Assembly: GCA_900155495.1 (NCBI GenBank)
Contig: FTLJ01000356.1
Coordinates: forward strand, 1 to 64,000
Source of the DNA: Porogramme epimiltina
Taxonomy: Eukaryota > Basidiomycota > Agaricomycetes > Polyporales > Polyporaceae
DNA: 64,000 nt
Reading direction: 5' to 3'
The notes beneath the pieces were generated by a model. It was given only the letters and a program-made list of their open reading frames with translations, had not been told where the DNA came from and made no database searches. This document shows, in pieces, positions 12,940 through 24,365 of this stretch. A program made the translations under genes and the position numbers. How positions within the stretch are numbered: position 1 is the first letter of the stretch; every line of letters starts with the position of its first letter.

Positions 12940-15870
12940 ATGTCCTCCCCTTCGAAGCCATTCGACATCCCCAGTCCACGCCGTGGAGAGGATGCAGTTC
13001 CAGAGAGCTCGGGGACGCCCAACTTTGGCACATCTCTCTCAGCCTCTCCCGGTCCACGTTTCCTCCGCGCACAGTACACCGGCACGCCTCCTCCACCCAA
13101 CATCCCTCTCAGGTCTGGTGCTACGCCGATAGGAACTCCCCGGACGAACGTCGGTTTCCTCCCCGGGCCATCAGGGGAGTCCTCCAGTCCTGCATTTGCC
13201 GCCCGCCCCTTGGCTGGGACTCCTGGTAGCGGCCAGCCTGAGAACCCTTTCGACGACCTAACCGACGAAGAGAAGGCCAGAGTGCTTCGGAGGCATCTTG
13301 TATCGAGAGAGGAGCGTCAGACCAACCGACCTGCGACCCCCGATATCGCTGTTATCCCCGGCTCGTCTCATAATGGTTCAGACTCCGGTCACCTCTCGCA
13401 CCGTTCCTCGGTCTCTCAGATGCGGTTACAGAGGGAAGATACTGAACCGTTCCCGGTACCATACGATGCCCCTGGCGCAGACATTACGTGAGTAGTCTAG
13501 TGATGCAATTTCTTGTCTTCCTCGTAAGAGCATGAGATCTTTGTCTTGGTGGATACTGATTACTCCTTGTGCAGCCACAATATCTACAAATGGCAAGCGG
13601 ATAAGCGGAGACAAGCTGCGCGTCCTCGATCAGCCTCATTCGCGGGATCTACCCACACCCAACCTCCTCATCCTGCCTTCGAGCACATTCATGAACCGGG
13701 AGGGTTCCGTCGCACGTATGTTATGCTTAATGATCCAGAACGTGCTACACAACGTCCCATGGTGCGGAACTTCATCGAGTTCCTGTACATCTTTGGTCAC
13801 TTCGTGAGTACATTCCCCGTATGCCTCGAATTTGTTGCTAACACCACAACACAGGCCGGTGAAGACCTCGAAGAGATTGAAGAGGAGGACGAGGACGAAC
13901 TCTTGGATGATGAGAGGTTACCTGGCACGGAGACGCCCTTCCTTCAAGGAGGCTCATATGGTACGAACACGTTGACGGTGCCTTCCACCGGTATCCCTTC
14001 GTCCGTCAACGGGCACAAGACATCAGAAACGTCGCCGCTACTTGAACGTCCACACATCTCTCGTTCACGATCAAGGCGCCGCGCGGCGAGCGTTGGACCG
14101 CATGGTGATGCTACCGTCACTGATGCTGTCCTCATGGTACGCCCTCTTGCAATTGAAATCTCATAACCAGTTACTCAGAGTCCTTTTTAGCTGCTGAAGT
14201 CCTTCGTTGGCACTGGAATTCTCTTCCTCGGCAAGGCGTACGCGGTCTTAATTCATGAACCCATAGATATCGCTGACCAAGCATATAGCTTCTTTAATGG
14301 AGGAATATTATTCTCGAGCGCCATTTTGACGTTCATTGCGCTCATCTCCCTGTACTCTTTCCTGCTTCTTGTCAAGACCAAGTTTGTCGTGTCCGGAAGC
14401 TTCGGTGGTAAGTCAGCTGACAACTATGTGTTCGTGGATATTGATGTAGTCCCTTGCAGACATTGGTGGAACTCTGTATGGACCATGGATGCGCTATGCT
14501 ATCCTCACTTCTATCACCGTCTCCCAGCTTGGATTCGTGTCGGCGTACATCATCTTCGTTTCAGAGAACCTGCAATCTTTCGTCCTAGCCATTACCAACT
14601 GTGCGAAGCTTCTCGGCATCCAATACTTCATCCTTCTTCAGATGATCGTATTCCTCCCGCTCGCACTTGTACGGAACTTGGCCAAGCTTAGCACGACCGC
14701 TTTGGTAGCCGACGCCTTCATTCTCGCGGGACTTATCTACATCTTTGGAAGCGAGGCCGTCATCATGGCGCGCAACGGCCACGCCAAGGTCGAACTCTTC
14801 AACCCCAAGGACTGGCCACTTTTGATAGGGTGCGATCTCATAATTAAAATTCTGAACTTCTAAACTGACGGATGCATTCAGAACCGCGGTCTTCTCGTTC
14901 GAGGGAATTGGTTTGGTACGCCCAGATGAGTTATGATATATCATCGTTCTCGCGCTCATGTCTGTGGCCAGGTCATCCCTATCACCGACGCCATGAAGGA
15001 GCCCCGCAAGTTCCCTGGCGTTCTCACTGGCGTGATGCTTTTCCTGATGGGTCAGTCGGCCAGAAGCCATGGGCGCCGCATCTAAATCTCACCTCATTAC
15101 GTCTTGCAGTCCTCTTCTGCGGTGGTGGCGTCATGTCGTACTTGACGTTCGGCGCGGATGTCCAGACTGTCGTCATCGTCAACCTAGACACCACGAGCAA
15201 GTTTACGCAGGCAGTACGTATCCCCTTTTTGTAAACCCCTATCTCAATCTCATCATCCGCGATGCTGACGTGCCACCGTCCTGCTACAGGTCCAGTTCCT
15301 GTACTCCATTGCGATCCTCCTCTCTGTACCGCTGCAGCTCTTCCCTGCGGTGCGCATCATGGAGAACGGCATCTTTGAGCGTAGCGGCAAACAGAACACG
15401 CTCGTGAAGTGGCAGAAGAACTTCTTCCGCTTCTGCGTCGTGGTCTTCTGCTCCGCGCTCAGCTACTTCGGCGCAGCGGACCTCGACAAGTTCGTCTCGT
15501 TCATCGGGAGCTTCGCGTGGTGCGTATCACATATATCATCCCTAGCTACTTCGGGCCCCAAACCCGACTGACGCGCGATATACATAGCGTGCCCCTTTGC
15601 TACGTCTACCCCGCGATGCTGCACTACAAGGCGTGCGCGCGCACGCGGAAGCAGAAGCTCGCCGACATCGTGCTGATGATCTTTGGCCTCATTGCGGCGG
15701 CGTACACGACTATCCAGACTGTTCGCGTACGTCCTCTCTCACAGAAGTCCTTCTATTTTGACTGTGTTCACTGATTGCGTTTTGCGCAGCTCATGGCTGA
15801 GCCAGCTCCGTCCGGGCCTCCTACCCTCGGCCAGTGCGCCCGCACCCCTGAGGAGCCGTTCCGTCTTTGA
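12940..15870 (+). CDS. Vacuolar amino-acid transporter, AVT3/SLC36-like (AAAP family)
   Basis: Predicted amino-acid permease of the AAAP family, like yeast Avt3/Avt4, which export amino acids from the vacuole. The ATG at 12940 (MSSPSKPFDIPSPRR) opens a long polar N-terminal tail typical of fungal Avt proteins, with an acidic stretch EDLEEIEEEDEDELLDDE. The transporter core begins with LLKSFVGTGILFLGKA and continues with GGILFSSAILTFIALISLY, VSQLGFVSAYIIFVSENLQ, FSFEGIGLVIPITDAM and FCGGGVMSYLTFGADVQ. It ends with LGQCARTPEEPFRL. About ten to eleven membrane helices can be counted. I find eleven short introns with consistent phases, for example after DIT at 13490 and at 14222-14290. The gene is divergent from the peroxiredoxin-like gene. 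The direction of transport and the substrate are inferred from the family. Confidence 0.9.
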
Positions 15871-16486
15871 GACGGAAGTAGACTTCCCTCAGTCTAGATG
15901 TAGGTGTTTAACGGTAGCAGTGCGCCTCACTGCCTTCTCCCCCTGAACTTTACACGATCACTCTTGCATTGCACAATATGGGACCCTGTCGTTACATCCA
16001 ATTACATCCGAATCATACACCATCTCTGCATACACATGTAGATTGCCCCCCAATGTCCACTATGCTGTCCTAGCCACTCAGCTATGTGCCGTACGTTTCC
16101 GCGTGGCGGTCTAGCTCATCCTAATCCAGATATTATTAATCGCAATGACAGTTGGTCTCGACTAGTACACCACAATCACCAGCCCTTCCTGCGCGGGCGG
16201 TCTTCTACCTATCTTCCTGGAGCCATCTTTCTTCGGGTACGAAGGGAGATGATTGCACGAAGAGGAGATGGTGGTGGGTGGCCTAGCTGAAGCTAGACCT
16301 GTCCCCGAAGCGGCTGACCCCGACGCACAATACCGCCTAGGGGGCTGCCCTAAACATCCACCAACCTCCGGCCGACCACCTGGGCATGTCACCTCTGCGG
16401 CAGAAGCATGCGAGCGATCAATATATAACCTCCTATCGATTAGGAACCGTGGCTTACGCTCTGAAACTCATGCACATAATAAGGAC
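15871..16486. other. Intergenic, convergent 3' ends
   Basis: Between the transporter stop and the last exon of the kinase-like gene. No gene recognised. Confidence 0.45.
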
Positions 16487-17578
16487 CTAGGGGAGGACGG
16501 TCCTACACCTCGCGAGCCTGCCGTAAACGAGACTTGAAAGACGTTCCCATGCCGAATTCGCCCAACAGATAGCTGCCAGGACCTGCCTCGCTCTCCTCGC
16601 CGTGGGGCGGCAGTGGCACACCCCAACACACCCACGCTCATATCCTATGAGCCATTGCGGGATCTTACGGGTTAGCCATGGCTGAGGATTGGGCCGCCGA
16701 GCGTAAGCGTACTGTAGGAGGGTGAGTTGTATATTCGGAGTGGAGTTGGGCCAGACTCACTCGGAACAATTGTTCGCAGAGTTTCCCAGCACAGTACATG
16801 TCCCAGGAGTACGGGTCCATGGACGTCATATTCAGCGGTTTAGTGCATTGGGTTTCCGGTAGTTCGACTGGACCATGAAACCCAGGACCCTCATCCAGTT
16901 GACGAGAGGCCCCGAAATCGATGATGTATACTTTCCAGAGAGGAAGAGGAGGGGTATAGCGGTGAGCGTGTTGTGGGGTCGCTACGAGTGTGTTGGGTAA
17001 CGCTAAATCCTAGAAGGCACGTGTTACAATCGAGGGTATGGAGAAAACCTGAGAGGTCATACGAGGTGAGCTATGTGTTGGTTGTGCAGATATTCCAACC
17101 CCTTTTCCGAAATGGGGCTGTCAGTGGTATGTATGAGGCGTAGATAAACGTACCTCAAGAACTTGGTAAATGAACCCAAGGAGCCTACTTAGAGGCCATT
17201 CATCTAGCTCGGTATGTGAGGAGTCGGCAAGGTAAGGAAAAACCAAGAATGGTTCCTCCATAGTTTCGAAGCCGATGATCTCACAACGGAGAGTATGATC
17301 GGAGGAGTTCTCGGTGCGCTGGAGACGCTGATAGATAGATGCTTCCTGCGAGCCTGGTCGAACGATCTTCACAGCACATCGATAGCCGTTCTCGATATAA
17401 CCAAAGAATGTGCAGGGGTCCTGAGCATGAAGTGTCGGATTTCAGTGAGTTTTCGAACCTTACTGATGAATTGGTCGCTGACCGGCCTCATCACCCATGT
17501 CAGGATTATACCCCTCTTTTTCAGCTCCGGATGTTCAAGGATGTGCTTGGGTATATGCCCATCCGGTTTAAATGCCAT
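16487..17578 (-). pseudogene. Protein-kinase-like gene with disrupted 5' end
   Basis: Protein-kinase fold of a kind common in mushroom-forming fungi. Read from the ATG at 17578 (MAFKPDGHIPKHILEHPEL), then frames break. A +2 frame carries YNPDMGDEAGQRP, and a further shift is needed to reach FGYIENGYRCAVKIVRPGSQ, which has the ATP-binding Lys. From there the gene reads cleanly: GFETMEEPFLVFPYLADSS, then YLHNQHIAHL spliced to DLALPNTLV (catalytic loop HLDLALPN), then VYIIDFGASRQLDEGPG (DFG motif). A further splice leads to a C-terminal exon that stops at 16487. The apparent lesion is a one-base loss after GAGCTGAAAAA, plus a junction at a GTAAGG donor that does not restore frame. It could be a pseudogene, a sequencing error, or a model with an unseen exon. 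The catalytic residues are otherwise intact. Confidence 0.6.
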
Positions 17579-18049
17579 GGTATACCTTGTTATCCGAACC
17601 GGAAGGCGGAAGTGAAAGTTGTTGTCCAAGTCCAGATACCGGTGATGATAGTGGCGGCCAGGTGGCAACAAGGTGGCAGCGGATGAACAATGCGATCATG
17701 TAAGCGCATGGTCTCCCGCTTTGGGCCATATCTAGTACTTGTCCCTCAGGCAAGTATGACTCTGAACTCATAAGCAAATTGTTATTCGGGCCGCGGAGAA
17801 AAGTGTGCACGCAATTTCAGAAAACATAGTCATTGATAGAGACTTGTGTATTGCACCTATGCATGGGAGTGGTAGACCATGAATACATAGAACGATTCTT
17901 TGTTATAGGTCCAGGTACAAATGGAGGAGCACCTTGCGGTCACTGTGCGCTCCGGTTCCTGTTCAGCGGCGTCCGCACGGCTCTTCCTAGTATGCATGCT
18001 CGCAGTAGCGACAGCGGCGATTGCGGCTAGAGACCGAGCTAAATCCTGC
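17579..18049. other. Intergenic stretch
   Basis: Between the kinase-like gene start and the 3' end of the mucin-like membrane protein gene. No gene or clear motif is seen. Confidence 0.4.
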
Positions 18050-19918
18050 TCATCCATGCATGAACACCACCCTCCTTCCCCCCACCGAAACTGGCGTGCC
18101 CGGACACGTCGCATTCGTCTGCGACCGTGCACGACCAAGAATAGGTCCACCCTCGGCTCCCGGCTTGGCCACGGGTACCGGCGGGAGTGGGCAGCGGGGC
18201 GCCGTGCTCTCCGCTACAGCGGCCCAGTCCTCGCCCGCCTTCGTGCGGATCATCTCTCCCTGCGGCAGCGCGGGCGACCCCTGCACCTGGGGTTGAGGCA
18301 TTGCAGCGTCCGCAAGACCAGTGTAGTCCAGCTGGTCGGGGGTCCTCAGCACCGTCGACTCTGACGAGTCGGAAGCAGCGGAGCTGGTGGACGAGGGGCG
18401 GGAAGAGCTCGCGGCGGGGGAGTGGAACGAGTCGTCGCCCGAAGAGGTGCGCGCCCCCGAGCGCGACGACGCGCGGGACTGTGGCACATCTACGTCTGCG
18501 GAGGGCGAGGCGCCGAAGCTGGGAGTCGAGTAGCGGCTCTCGCAGGTCGTGTACGACTCGGCGGAGAGGCTCGCAGCGCCACCGCTCGCGCGGCTCGTCG
18601 GACGCGGTTGGTGGCTGCCGACAGTGCCCACGCTGAGGCGGCCGGGATCGCGGTCGCTCCGCGTCGAGGCGGAGGCGGTGGAGTCGCGGGGAGTGTGCGA
18701 GCCGGCGGAGCCCGAGAGGCGTGAGCTCGTGAAAGTCGGCGCGGAGAGGATGTGTGTGACGTCTTCGAAGTCGCCGTCGGGGCCACGGGCGGCGCTGCTG
18801 TCTTGAGTGGACGCGATGTATGCTTGCCAGCTATCCGTGTTCGCGCGGGCAGAGAGGCCGCCGCGAACGCCTTGTACGGAGTCTGGAGGGCAAGTGCTGC
18901 AGGAGAGCGTGTGTGCGTGCGGAGGGCGGAGGAGCGTTATGAGAGAAGCCGTGCGCGGTCCGGGAGGAGGCTTGCTCGGCACAAGGAACGAGAGCTTCTT
19001 CTCCGTCGAGGTTACGGGGGCCAGTTTTTGCAGGCTCCGAAGTCCCTCTTCAATTGTACGCGCCGTCAGCGTTTGCTTCTGCTGACGTTTGCGCTTGTGT
19101 TTGCAACAGGGAAGAAGACCGCAGCGGAAACAGACCATGCTACCGCCGAGAATACCGAGGGTGCCGAGGATGAGGAAAGCGGCTAGGATGGCGGATCTAC
19201 GGGCGTGTTCAGACTCTGGAGAATGACTTGAATGGACGTCCGGAATAGGTTCTGCGTTATCGCCAGAGGTAGGAGACGCTGGGGACCTAGTAGTCGAGGA
19301 AGATATTACCGGGATCACGCCTAATGAAGGAAGTAGTCCATTGGTAGCACCACCGGTTCTCAATGTCGAACTTGAGGAAGAGGTAGCAGAGACCACAGCC
19401 TCCTGAGTAACAGCCTGTATGCCTATCTGAGTGCTGGCAGGGGGTGAAATGGCTGGAGAGGTATCGGTTCGGTGGTCATCCGTTGGACGAGGGGTATCAA
19501 CAGGCGCAAGGGCGGAGGTCGGAGTTGAAGTCGGGCTGATCACGGGAGTAGGCAGCAGAGACCCGCCAGAGGTGGCAGAGAGCGTTGAGATTCCAGTGGC
19601 AATCTCTGACACAGGCTGGACAGAGTCGGTATCCGGCAGCGCAGACTTTGAGGACGCGGTACTTTGAAAGGTGAGGGTCGACGTTGGATTGCTATCCTGG
19701 AAGGCCGTGGCAGTAGGTTCCTCTAGGGCGATCGGAGGGCTAAGTTCGCTTAGATTGACCGAGGGATTGGTGTCCTGTAGGCTCAAGTCTCGGCCAAGAA
19801 GGGGACTCGGAGGCGGAGACGCAGGATCAAGCGAAACCAATGGTTGGGCTCCGAGAGTAGGCGAGGCACAGGACAGAACCAAGAGAGAGAAGCCGAGGAG
19901 AGACTGGTTGTGAAGCAT
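18050..19918 (-). CDS. Mucin-like single-pass membrane protein
   Basis: Single-exon gene of 622 residues; I do not recognise a named family. The ATG at 19918 starts a signal peptide (LLGFSLLVLSCASPTLGA). About 215 Ser/Thr/Pro-rich residues follow, likely heavily O-glycosylated and outside the cell. A membrane segment lies near residues 243-265 (SAILAAFLILGTLGILGG), followed by a Cys/Lys/Arg-rich stop-transfer CFRCGLLPCCKHKRKRQQK. The ~350-residue cytosolic tail is Ser-rich with many SRxS and SPxx-type sites. This layout resembles fungal wall-stress or surface sensors, but no WSC or other sensor domain is seen, so function is open. The gene is divergent from the CIA30 gene, with 290 bases between the starts. 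Confidence 0.78.
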   Translation of the reverse strand: MLHNQSLLGFSLLVLSCASPTLGAQPLVSLDPASPPPSPLLGRDLSLQDTNPSVNLSELSPPIALEEPTATAFQDSNPTSTLTFQSTASSKSALPDTDSVQPVSEIATGISTLSATSGGSLLPTPVISPTSTPTSALAPVDTPRPTDDHRTDTSPAISPPASTQIGIQAVTQEAVVSATSSSSSTLRTGGATNGLLPSLGVIPVISSSTTRSPASPTSGDNAEPIPDVHSSHSPESEHARRSAILAAFLILGTLGILGGSMVCFRCGLLPCCKHKRKRQQKQTLTARTIEEGLRSLQKLAPVTSTEKKLSFLVPSKPPPGPRTASLITLLRPPHAHTLSCSTCPPDSVQGVRGGLSARANTDSWQAYIASTQDSSAARGPDGDFEDVTHILSAPTFTSSRLSGSAGSHTPRDSTASASTRSDRDPGRLSVGTVGSHQPRPTSRASGGAASLSAESYTTCESRYSTPSFGASPSADVDVPQSRASSRSGARTSSGDDSFHSPAASSSRPSSTSSAASDSSESTVLRTPDQLDYTGLADAAMPQPQVQGSPALPQGEMIRTKAGEDWAAVAESTAPRCPLPPVPVAKPGAEGGPILGRARSQTNATCPGTPVSVGGRRVVFMHG

Positions 19919-20208
19919 GTTTGCCGTGTGGGCGTGGGGAGTAGGATGTATTGAGGATATGCGGGAACCTGGCGGGAGAAACGTAAAGAACGTGAGGGGA
20001 GGAGGACAACCCGTTCCAGTTCAACCACGGCGGCGGGCAACTGTCTGCCCTCGGGCGTCTGTCACTCGTCACTCGGACATGTCGGGGCCGGACGCGTCGA
20101 TGACGTTCAGTCCCGGGCGCGTGGTCCGCGGTCGGTCCTTTTGACTTCTGCCTGCTCCTCAGTCTCCCACAGCAGCCGCCTCCGTTCACCACCCCTTACG
20201 TCTGCAAC

Positions 20209-21230
20209 ATGTCGCGTCTAGCCGGCTATCTGAATAGGAGCAGCAAGATATTCCGAGAAAATGCTTCCCGCAGTATGCTGTTACCTCCAATGTCGGGAAA
20301 ACGCGGCTGAGGCACGTCACTCTGCTAGTCTTGCGTATGGAGGGCGCAAACGAGCCTTCGCGGGTACCCAAACCCCTCTTCACTTTCAATAGCCAGGAGG
20401 ACATTTCTGGCTTTGCAAAGGGATGCGACTCGGACGTCGGCGGCACATCCACCGTCAACTTCGCCCTAGACGAGTCCACAGCCAAGTCTTCCGCGCCGGA
20501 AACACCCTCTTCGGCTCATGAAGTCGCCGTCACTCTCCCGACAGGAAGATTCTGGGGAGAGATGAGACTTGCCGTGCGGAGTGGACTCGAGGGTCAAATA
20601 CGGGGTGGATATGCTGGTTTCCGGAGCCAGGTGAGTACGCCCCTTTCCAACCTATGGTCGTCATATTCATGGACGTAGCCCCGGTCGACATTATTCGGAG
20701 AAATGACTGAGGATGTTTCAAATCACGAGTATCTTGCTCTCCGTGTGCGCGCACTTGGACATCCCCGAACGCGCAACTCGTATTTCGTCAACCTGCAAAC
20801 CGACGGTCCAATTACCACGGATCTCTGGCAACACCGTCTATTCTTTCGAAGAGACGATGGTGGTTGGGAGGACGTATTTGTGAGTGGATATATGTGATTT
20901 CATCGCTCCTTCTTGACAGAATACGCGCAGATCCCATTCAAGGATTTTGTGCTGACCAATGCAGGTGAACTTGTACCGCATCAGGTACAGATGTATCGTG
21001 AACGCGTGCGCACAATCGGTATATCGCTTCTCGGCGGTAACAGTGGGGTGGAGGGCTCCTATGAGCTTGGGATTGATTCTATCCGTGCTGTTAATGTTGA
21101 GGATGTGACGGATACGAGCGCGCTCGGTGAGCCAATTCATATCTACTTAATTTCGCCTCCTCACTGCGTGTATGCTCCAGAAAAAGCACCAACTGAGGGT
21201 ACGCAGTGGCAGAGGCCTCCGGTGCTGTAG
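20209..21230 (+). CDS. CIA30: CIA30-family complex I intermediate-associated protein (NDUFAF1-like)
   Basis: Assembly factor for mitochondrial respiratory complex I. Exons: 20209-20272, 20329-20630, 20679-20879, 20931 to about 21125, and about 21181-21230. The ATG at 20209 gives MSRLAGYLNRSSKIFREN, a short basic amphipathic N-terminus. The splice joins to RMEGANEPSRVPKPLFTFNS. Family hallmarks are a DISGFAKGCDSDVGGTSTV segment, FWGEMRLAVRSG, GYAGFRSQ, DLWQHRLFFRRDDGGWEDV spliced to IPFKDFVLTNAGEL, and RVRTIGISLLGG. The last intron begins with GTGAGC after TSAL and ends at CCAG before EKAPTEGTQ. All five exons stay in phase. Length (about 280 residues) fits the fungal family. Confidence 0.9.
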
Positions 21231-22281
21231 GGTTGATACAATATGTCTTCGCATCTACTATGTGCATTATTATCTGCTAATGCTGCTCCCAACATTGTTA
21301 TCTTCAACTAAGCCGTCTGTAGATTGCGCATTTATGTGTAGGCGTGAAGCTACGGCCTCAGGGATATAATCAGGGATGGCCAGATATGTTGCTCTTCACA
21401 CTTGGCATGTTGGATAAATAGAATCATTCTTCCACTGCCTCGGATTAACGCTCAGAACTCATGATTTTGACGAATAGGTACAGCCCCTTGCCACACCATC
21501 AAAAACCGACGACTGCCGCTCAGCGCTGGTCAACGGTTGCTCATCCACCACAGGCCTATGCATGGGCGCGGGGCGCCCAGAATTGACCGGGAGCGGCAGT
21601 TCCGTGTTTCCGGGAGCATCGAAATAAACGACACGCTAGTCAAGGACCGGGCGCATCACCGCTATTCGACGATGACATCCAACTGTGGCTTGCGTTGGCC
21701 TCTCGTATAAGATGTATGTGAGCCACCTATGCATGATCCGCCTAGAGAAACTACCTAAATCCGATGTCCAGACCAAGGGACATACAAATTGTGCAGACCT
21801 ATAGCACAGGACCGTGATAACCGGTGTTACTCGAATACCACGCGAAGGCGAGGGACTCTGCAGATACCGTCCCGTACAAGCGAGGCGGAGGCCGCGTTAC
21901 CCCATTTAGAATGTCAAGAACACCGCTCGGCGAGGCACGGACATTAAGCAGTGTGCTCCCTGAGATTGCCCTTTCGGTGCAATCCAACCTCGGCGGTGTT
22001 CACCCTCATGCATGAGGTTTGCATCACGACCGCCTCGGTGTTTCACCCGAGAGACCCGGCGCGTCATCAGGGCATGCAATTATCGGGGAAAGGGCGGCGT
22101 GTATAAAATGGGCAACGAATGTTCTGTGTACCTCACTTGCAAACACTCACTCTTCCAACGTTCTCTTTCTGCGGCTTGCTGCACTTCCTTTCGTTTTCAT
22201 TGGTGGCCCTTCCACTTTCTTTCGCTTCTTATATAGAGTCCATTGCTGCCCGCTGTCCATAACGACCCCCTACCTGAGAAC
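21231..22281. other. Intergenic region upstream of AA14 copy 1
   Basis: No gene recognised. A TATAAA element at 22102-22107 and a TATATAG element at 22230-22236 lie upstream of the AA14 start and are candidate core promoter sites. Confidence 0.45.
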
Positions 22282-23819
22282 ATGCCCTCTATGATCTCTG
22301 CGTCGACGCTGCTTACCGCAGCCGCGGCCACTATACCTATAGCATCTGCTCATATCGGCACGTCTATCTCTATGCTCTCTTTGCCGCTCTCGTCTGACCT
22401 TATTACCGCAGCGATATGGCACCCGAGCATGTACGGCTTCAACGTCACGATGGACACGTTCTCCTACGACAACCGCCCCGTCGCGCCTCTCCAGGACATG
22501 ACCTTCGACCAGTGGTGGATGCACGGCCACATCGACTTCCCTCCGAACCCCGAGGACGTGTTCCAGCTACCCGCGGGCCAGGCGGCAACGACACAACTCG
22601 CGTGCAACAAGGGCCTTACGACGTTCTGGGCGTCGTCCGAAGGCCACACAGACATCGAGGCGGGCAACAACCCATGCACTGACGACGACGGAACGTTCCC
22701 GAGCGGTGCCATGCACACGACGGGCTTCGACGATCTCAAAGGGTGTGCGCTGGCAATCGCGTACGAGAGCGACGTGCACGCGATTCAGCCCGAGGACTTC
22801 ACCGTGTTTAGCATCAACCAAACATGCGTGTGGTCGCGGTTCACGGACTTCCAGGTCCCTGAGCGGATGCCTCCATGCCCTGCGGGAGGATGTCACTGCT
22901 CCTTCTTCTGGATTCATTCTGTAAGCGCATCCGCCAAATCTAAACCATGCATGACTCACTGACCATTCTGTCCCTTATTGCAGCCCGATGCCGGGAGCGA
23001 GCAGAGTGCGTCTCCGTTCCTCAAAGGCCCATATATGAAGACTAATCATTTGATTCTTAGACTACATGAACACCTTCAAGTGCAATATCACCGGCTCGAC
23101 CTCTGATGTCCCACTCGCACAGGCGAAGGTCCCCCGTCGCTGCGGCGCGGATCCCGACTTCGGCAAGTCTGAGGCGGTCCCGGGCAACTGCACCTACGGC
23201 GCTAAGCAGCCGTTCTACTGGTTCCAGCAAGAGCGCAACAACGTACGTGGTCTCCTGTCTGCTACGATTGCAAGGTTTCACAGACGCCGCTGTAATGCAG
23301 ATGTTCGAGGGCGCGTTCGCACCGCCCTTCTACACCGACCTCTACAACTTTCTCGATGGCGCCCAGAACGACATCTTCGTTGACTCGTACCCTGGTGGCA
23401 TCCCGGATCCTAGCCCAGAGCAGACCATCGTGCCGACCCCAGTGCTCAACCCGACATCCGCACCTGCAACATCTACCCCGACATCGTCCGCACCCGCATC
23501 TGCTTCGAGCACCACGGTGGCCTCATCTAGTACAACGGTGGCCTCGTCGAGCACCACTACGGTGGTCTCGTCGAGCACCACGGTGTCCTCGTCGAGCACT
23601 ACAGCATCTTCGTCAAGTAACACGGCGCCCCCATCGAGCTCCACCGCATCTCCATCGAGCTCTGAGGTGCCCTTTTCAAGCTCCGCGGCACCCTCCTCGA
23701 CGACTTCCGCCGCGCCCGTGTCTCGCCCGTCGCGTCGCGCCCGTTCAGGCTCCCGGAACGCGAAGACCGGCCCTGAGGCTATGAAAGAGCTCCATCAGAA
23801 GATGAAGGCCACCCGGTGA
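22282..23819 (+). CDS. AA14 lytic polysaccharide monooxygenase, copy 1
   Basis: Secreted copper enzyme of auxiliary activity family 14, reported to attack recalcitrant xylan on cellulose. The ATG at 22282 opens a signal peptide ending IASA, so the mature protein begins with His (HI...), the first copper ligand. Core motifs are [34 protein letters not shown] and [16 protein letters not shown]. The second ligand His is in [18 protein letters not shown]. The axial Tyr is in [14 protein letters not shown], 77 residues further on, the spacing known for AA14. A long Ser/Thr-rich tail follows [13 protein letters not shown], ending [12 protein letters not shown] and a basic helix. Introns lie after FFWIHS, after SEQ and after RNN. 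The first intron (22358-22411) has a GC donor and is a multiple of three. The TGA stop sits in a GTGAGT donor-like sequence. Confidence 0.92.
22358..22411 (+). other. GC-AG intron, 54 bases, in frame, in AA14 copy 1
   Basis: The sequence between His-Ile and the conserved WHPSMYG core begins GCACGT and ends ACCGCAG, with a CTGAC branch site 14-18 bases before the acceptor. The paralogue has an ordinary GTAAGC...CCAG intron at exactly this place and phase. If removed, the protein reads [11 protein letters not shown], matching HIAFWHPSMYG of copy 2. If retained, 18 extra residues are added without a stop. Confidence 0.75.
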
Positions 23820-23867
23820 GTAGCGGCTGGCTGGGTTTGATAATGTTCCAGGGCGATCGGGCGCTGA

Positions 23868-24195
23868 TATTGCTGTTCGCACGAGGCTTGTCGCGGCGCC
23901 AATTTTCGTGATTTCGCGCTCTCACCCTGCCTCGACCCCCCGGACTTGTAACATCGATATCTCACTCAACTCTCATCCATTTCTATTGATTCCTTTTGCT
24001 TTTAACTCTCGCTTTTCACCTGAAGGGCACGATACCGTTTTCGGCTCGAACGGACAAGTTTACGAATTTGGCCTTCCTCAGCCACTGAAACAGTCAAACA
24101 CAAGTCGTGGACGACCAAAGGGAGTTAGGGCCAAACAGTTTGTGGCGGGGGGGTCTGGAACTGTCCCAGAAGGGCACAGTATGTGTTTAGGGTGG
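23868..24195 (+). repeat. Inverted repeat, left arm
   Basis: Starts at ATTGCTGTTCGCACGAGGC and stays alignable for about 325 bases with the reverse complement of 27285-27598. Shared blocks are TTGTCGCGGCGCCAATTTT, AAGGGCAC and GGACAAGTTTAC-like words. The arms differ at many bases, so the repeat is old. It begins about 50 bases after the AA14 copy 1 stop. Confidence 0.8.
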
Positions 24196-24365
24196 GCAAG
24201 GGTTTCCGGGATGTTCGCTCCCCGGACAGTGGTGGCGCTCTGGTATGTCTTTGTTCTGCGTGCGTACATATACATCCATAGACGCTATCAATACACCTTC
24301 TTTGCCCCATGCCATCCTGTGTGAACCCCCAGAGCCTCCATCAGGAATGTGTCACGCGTCTTGCC

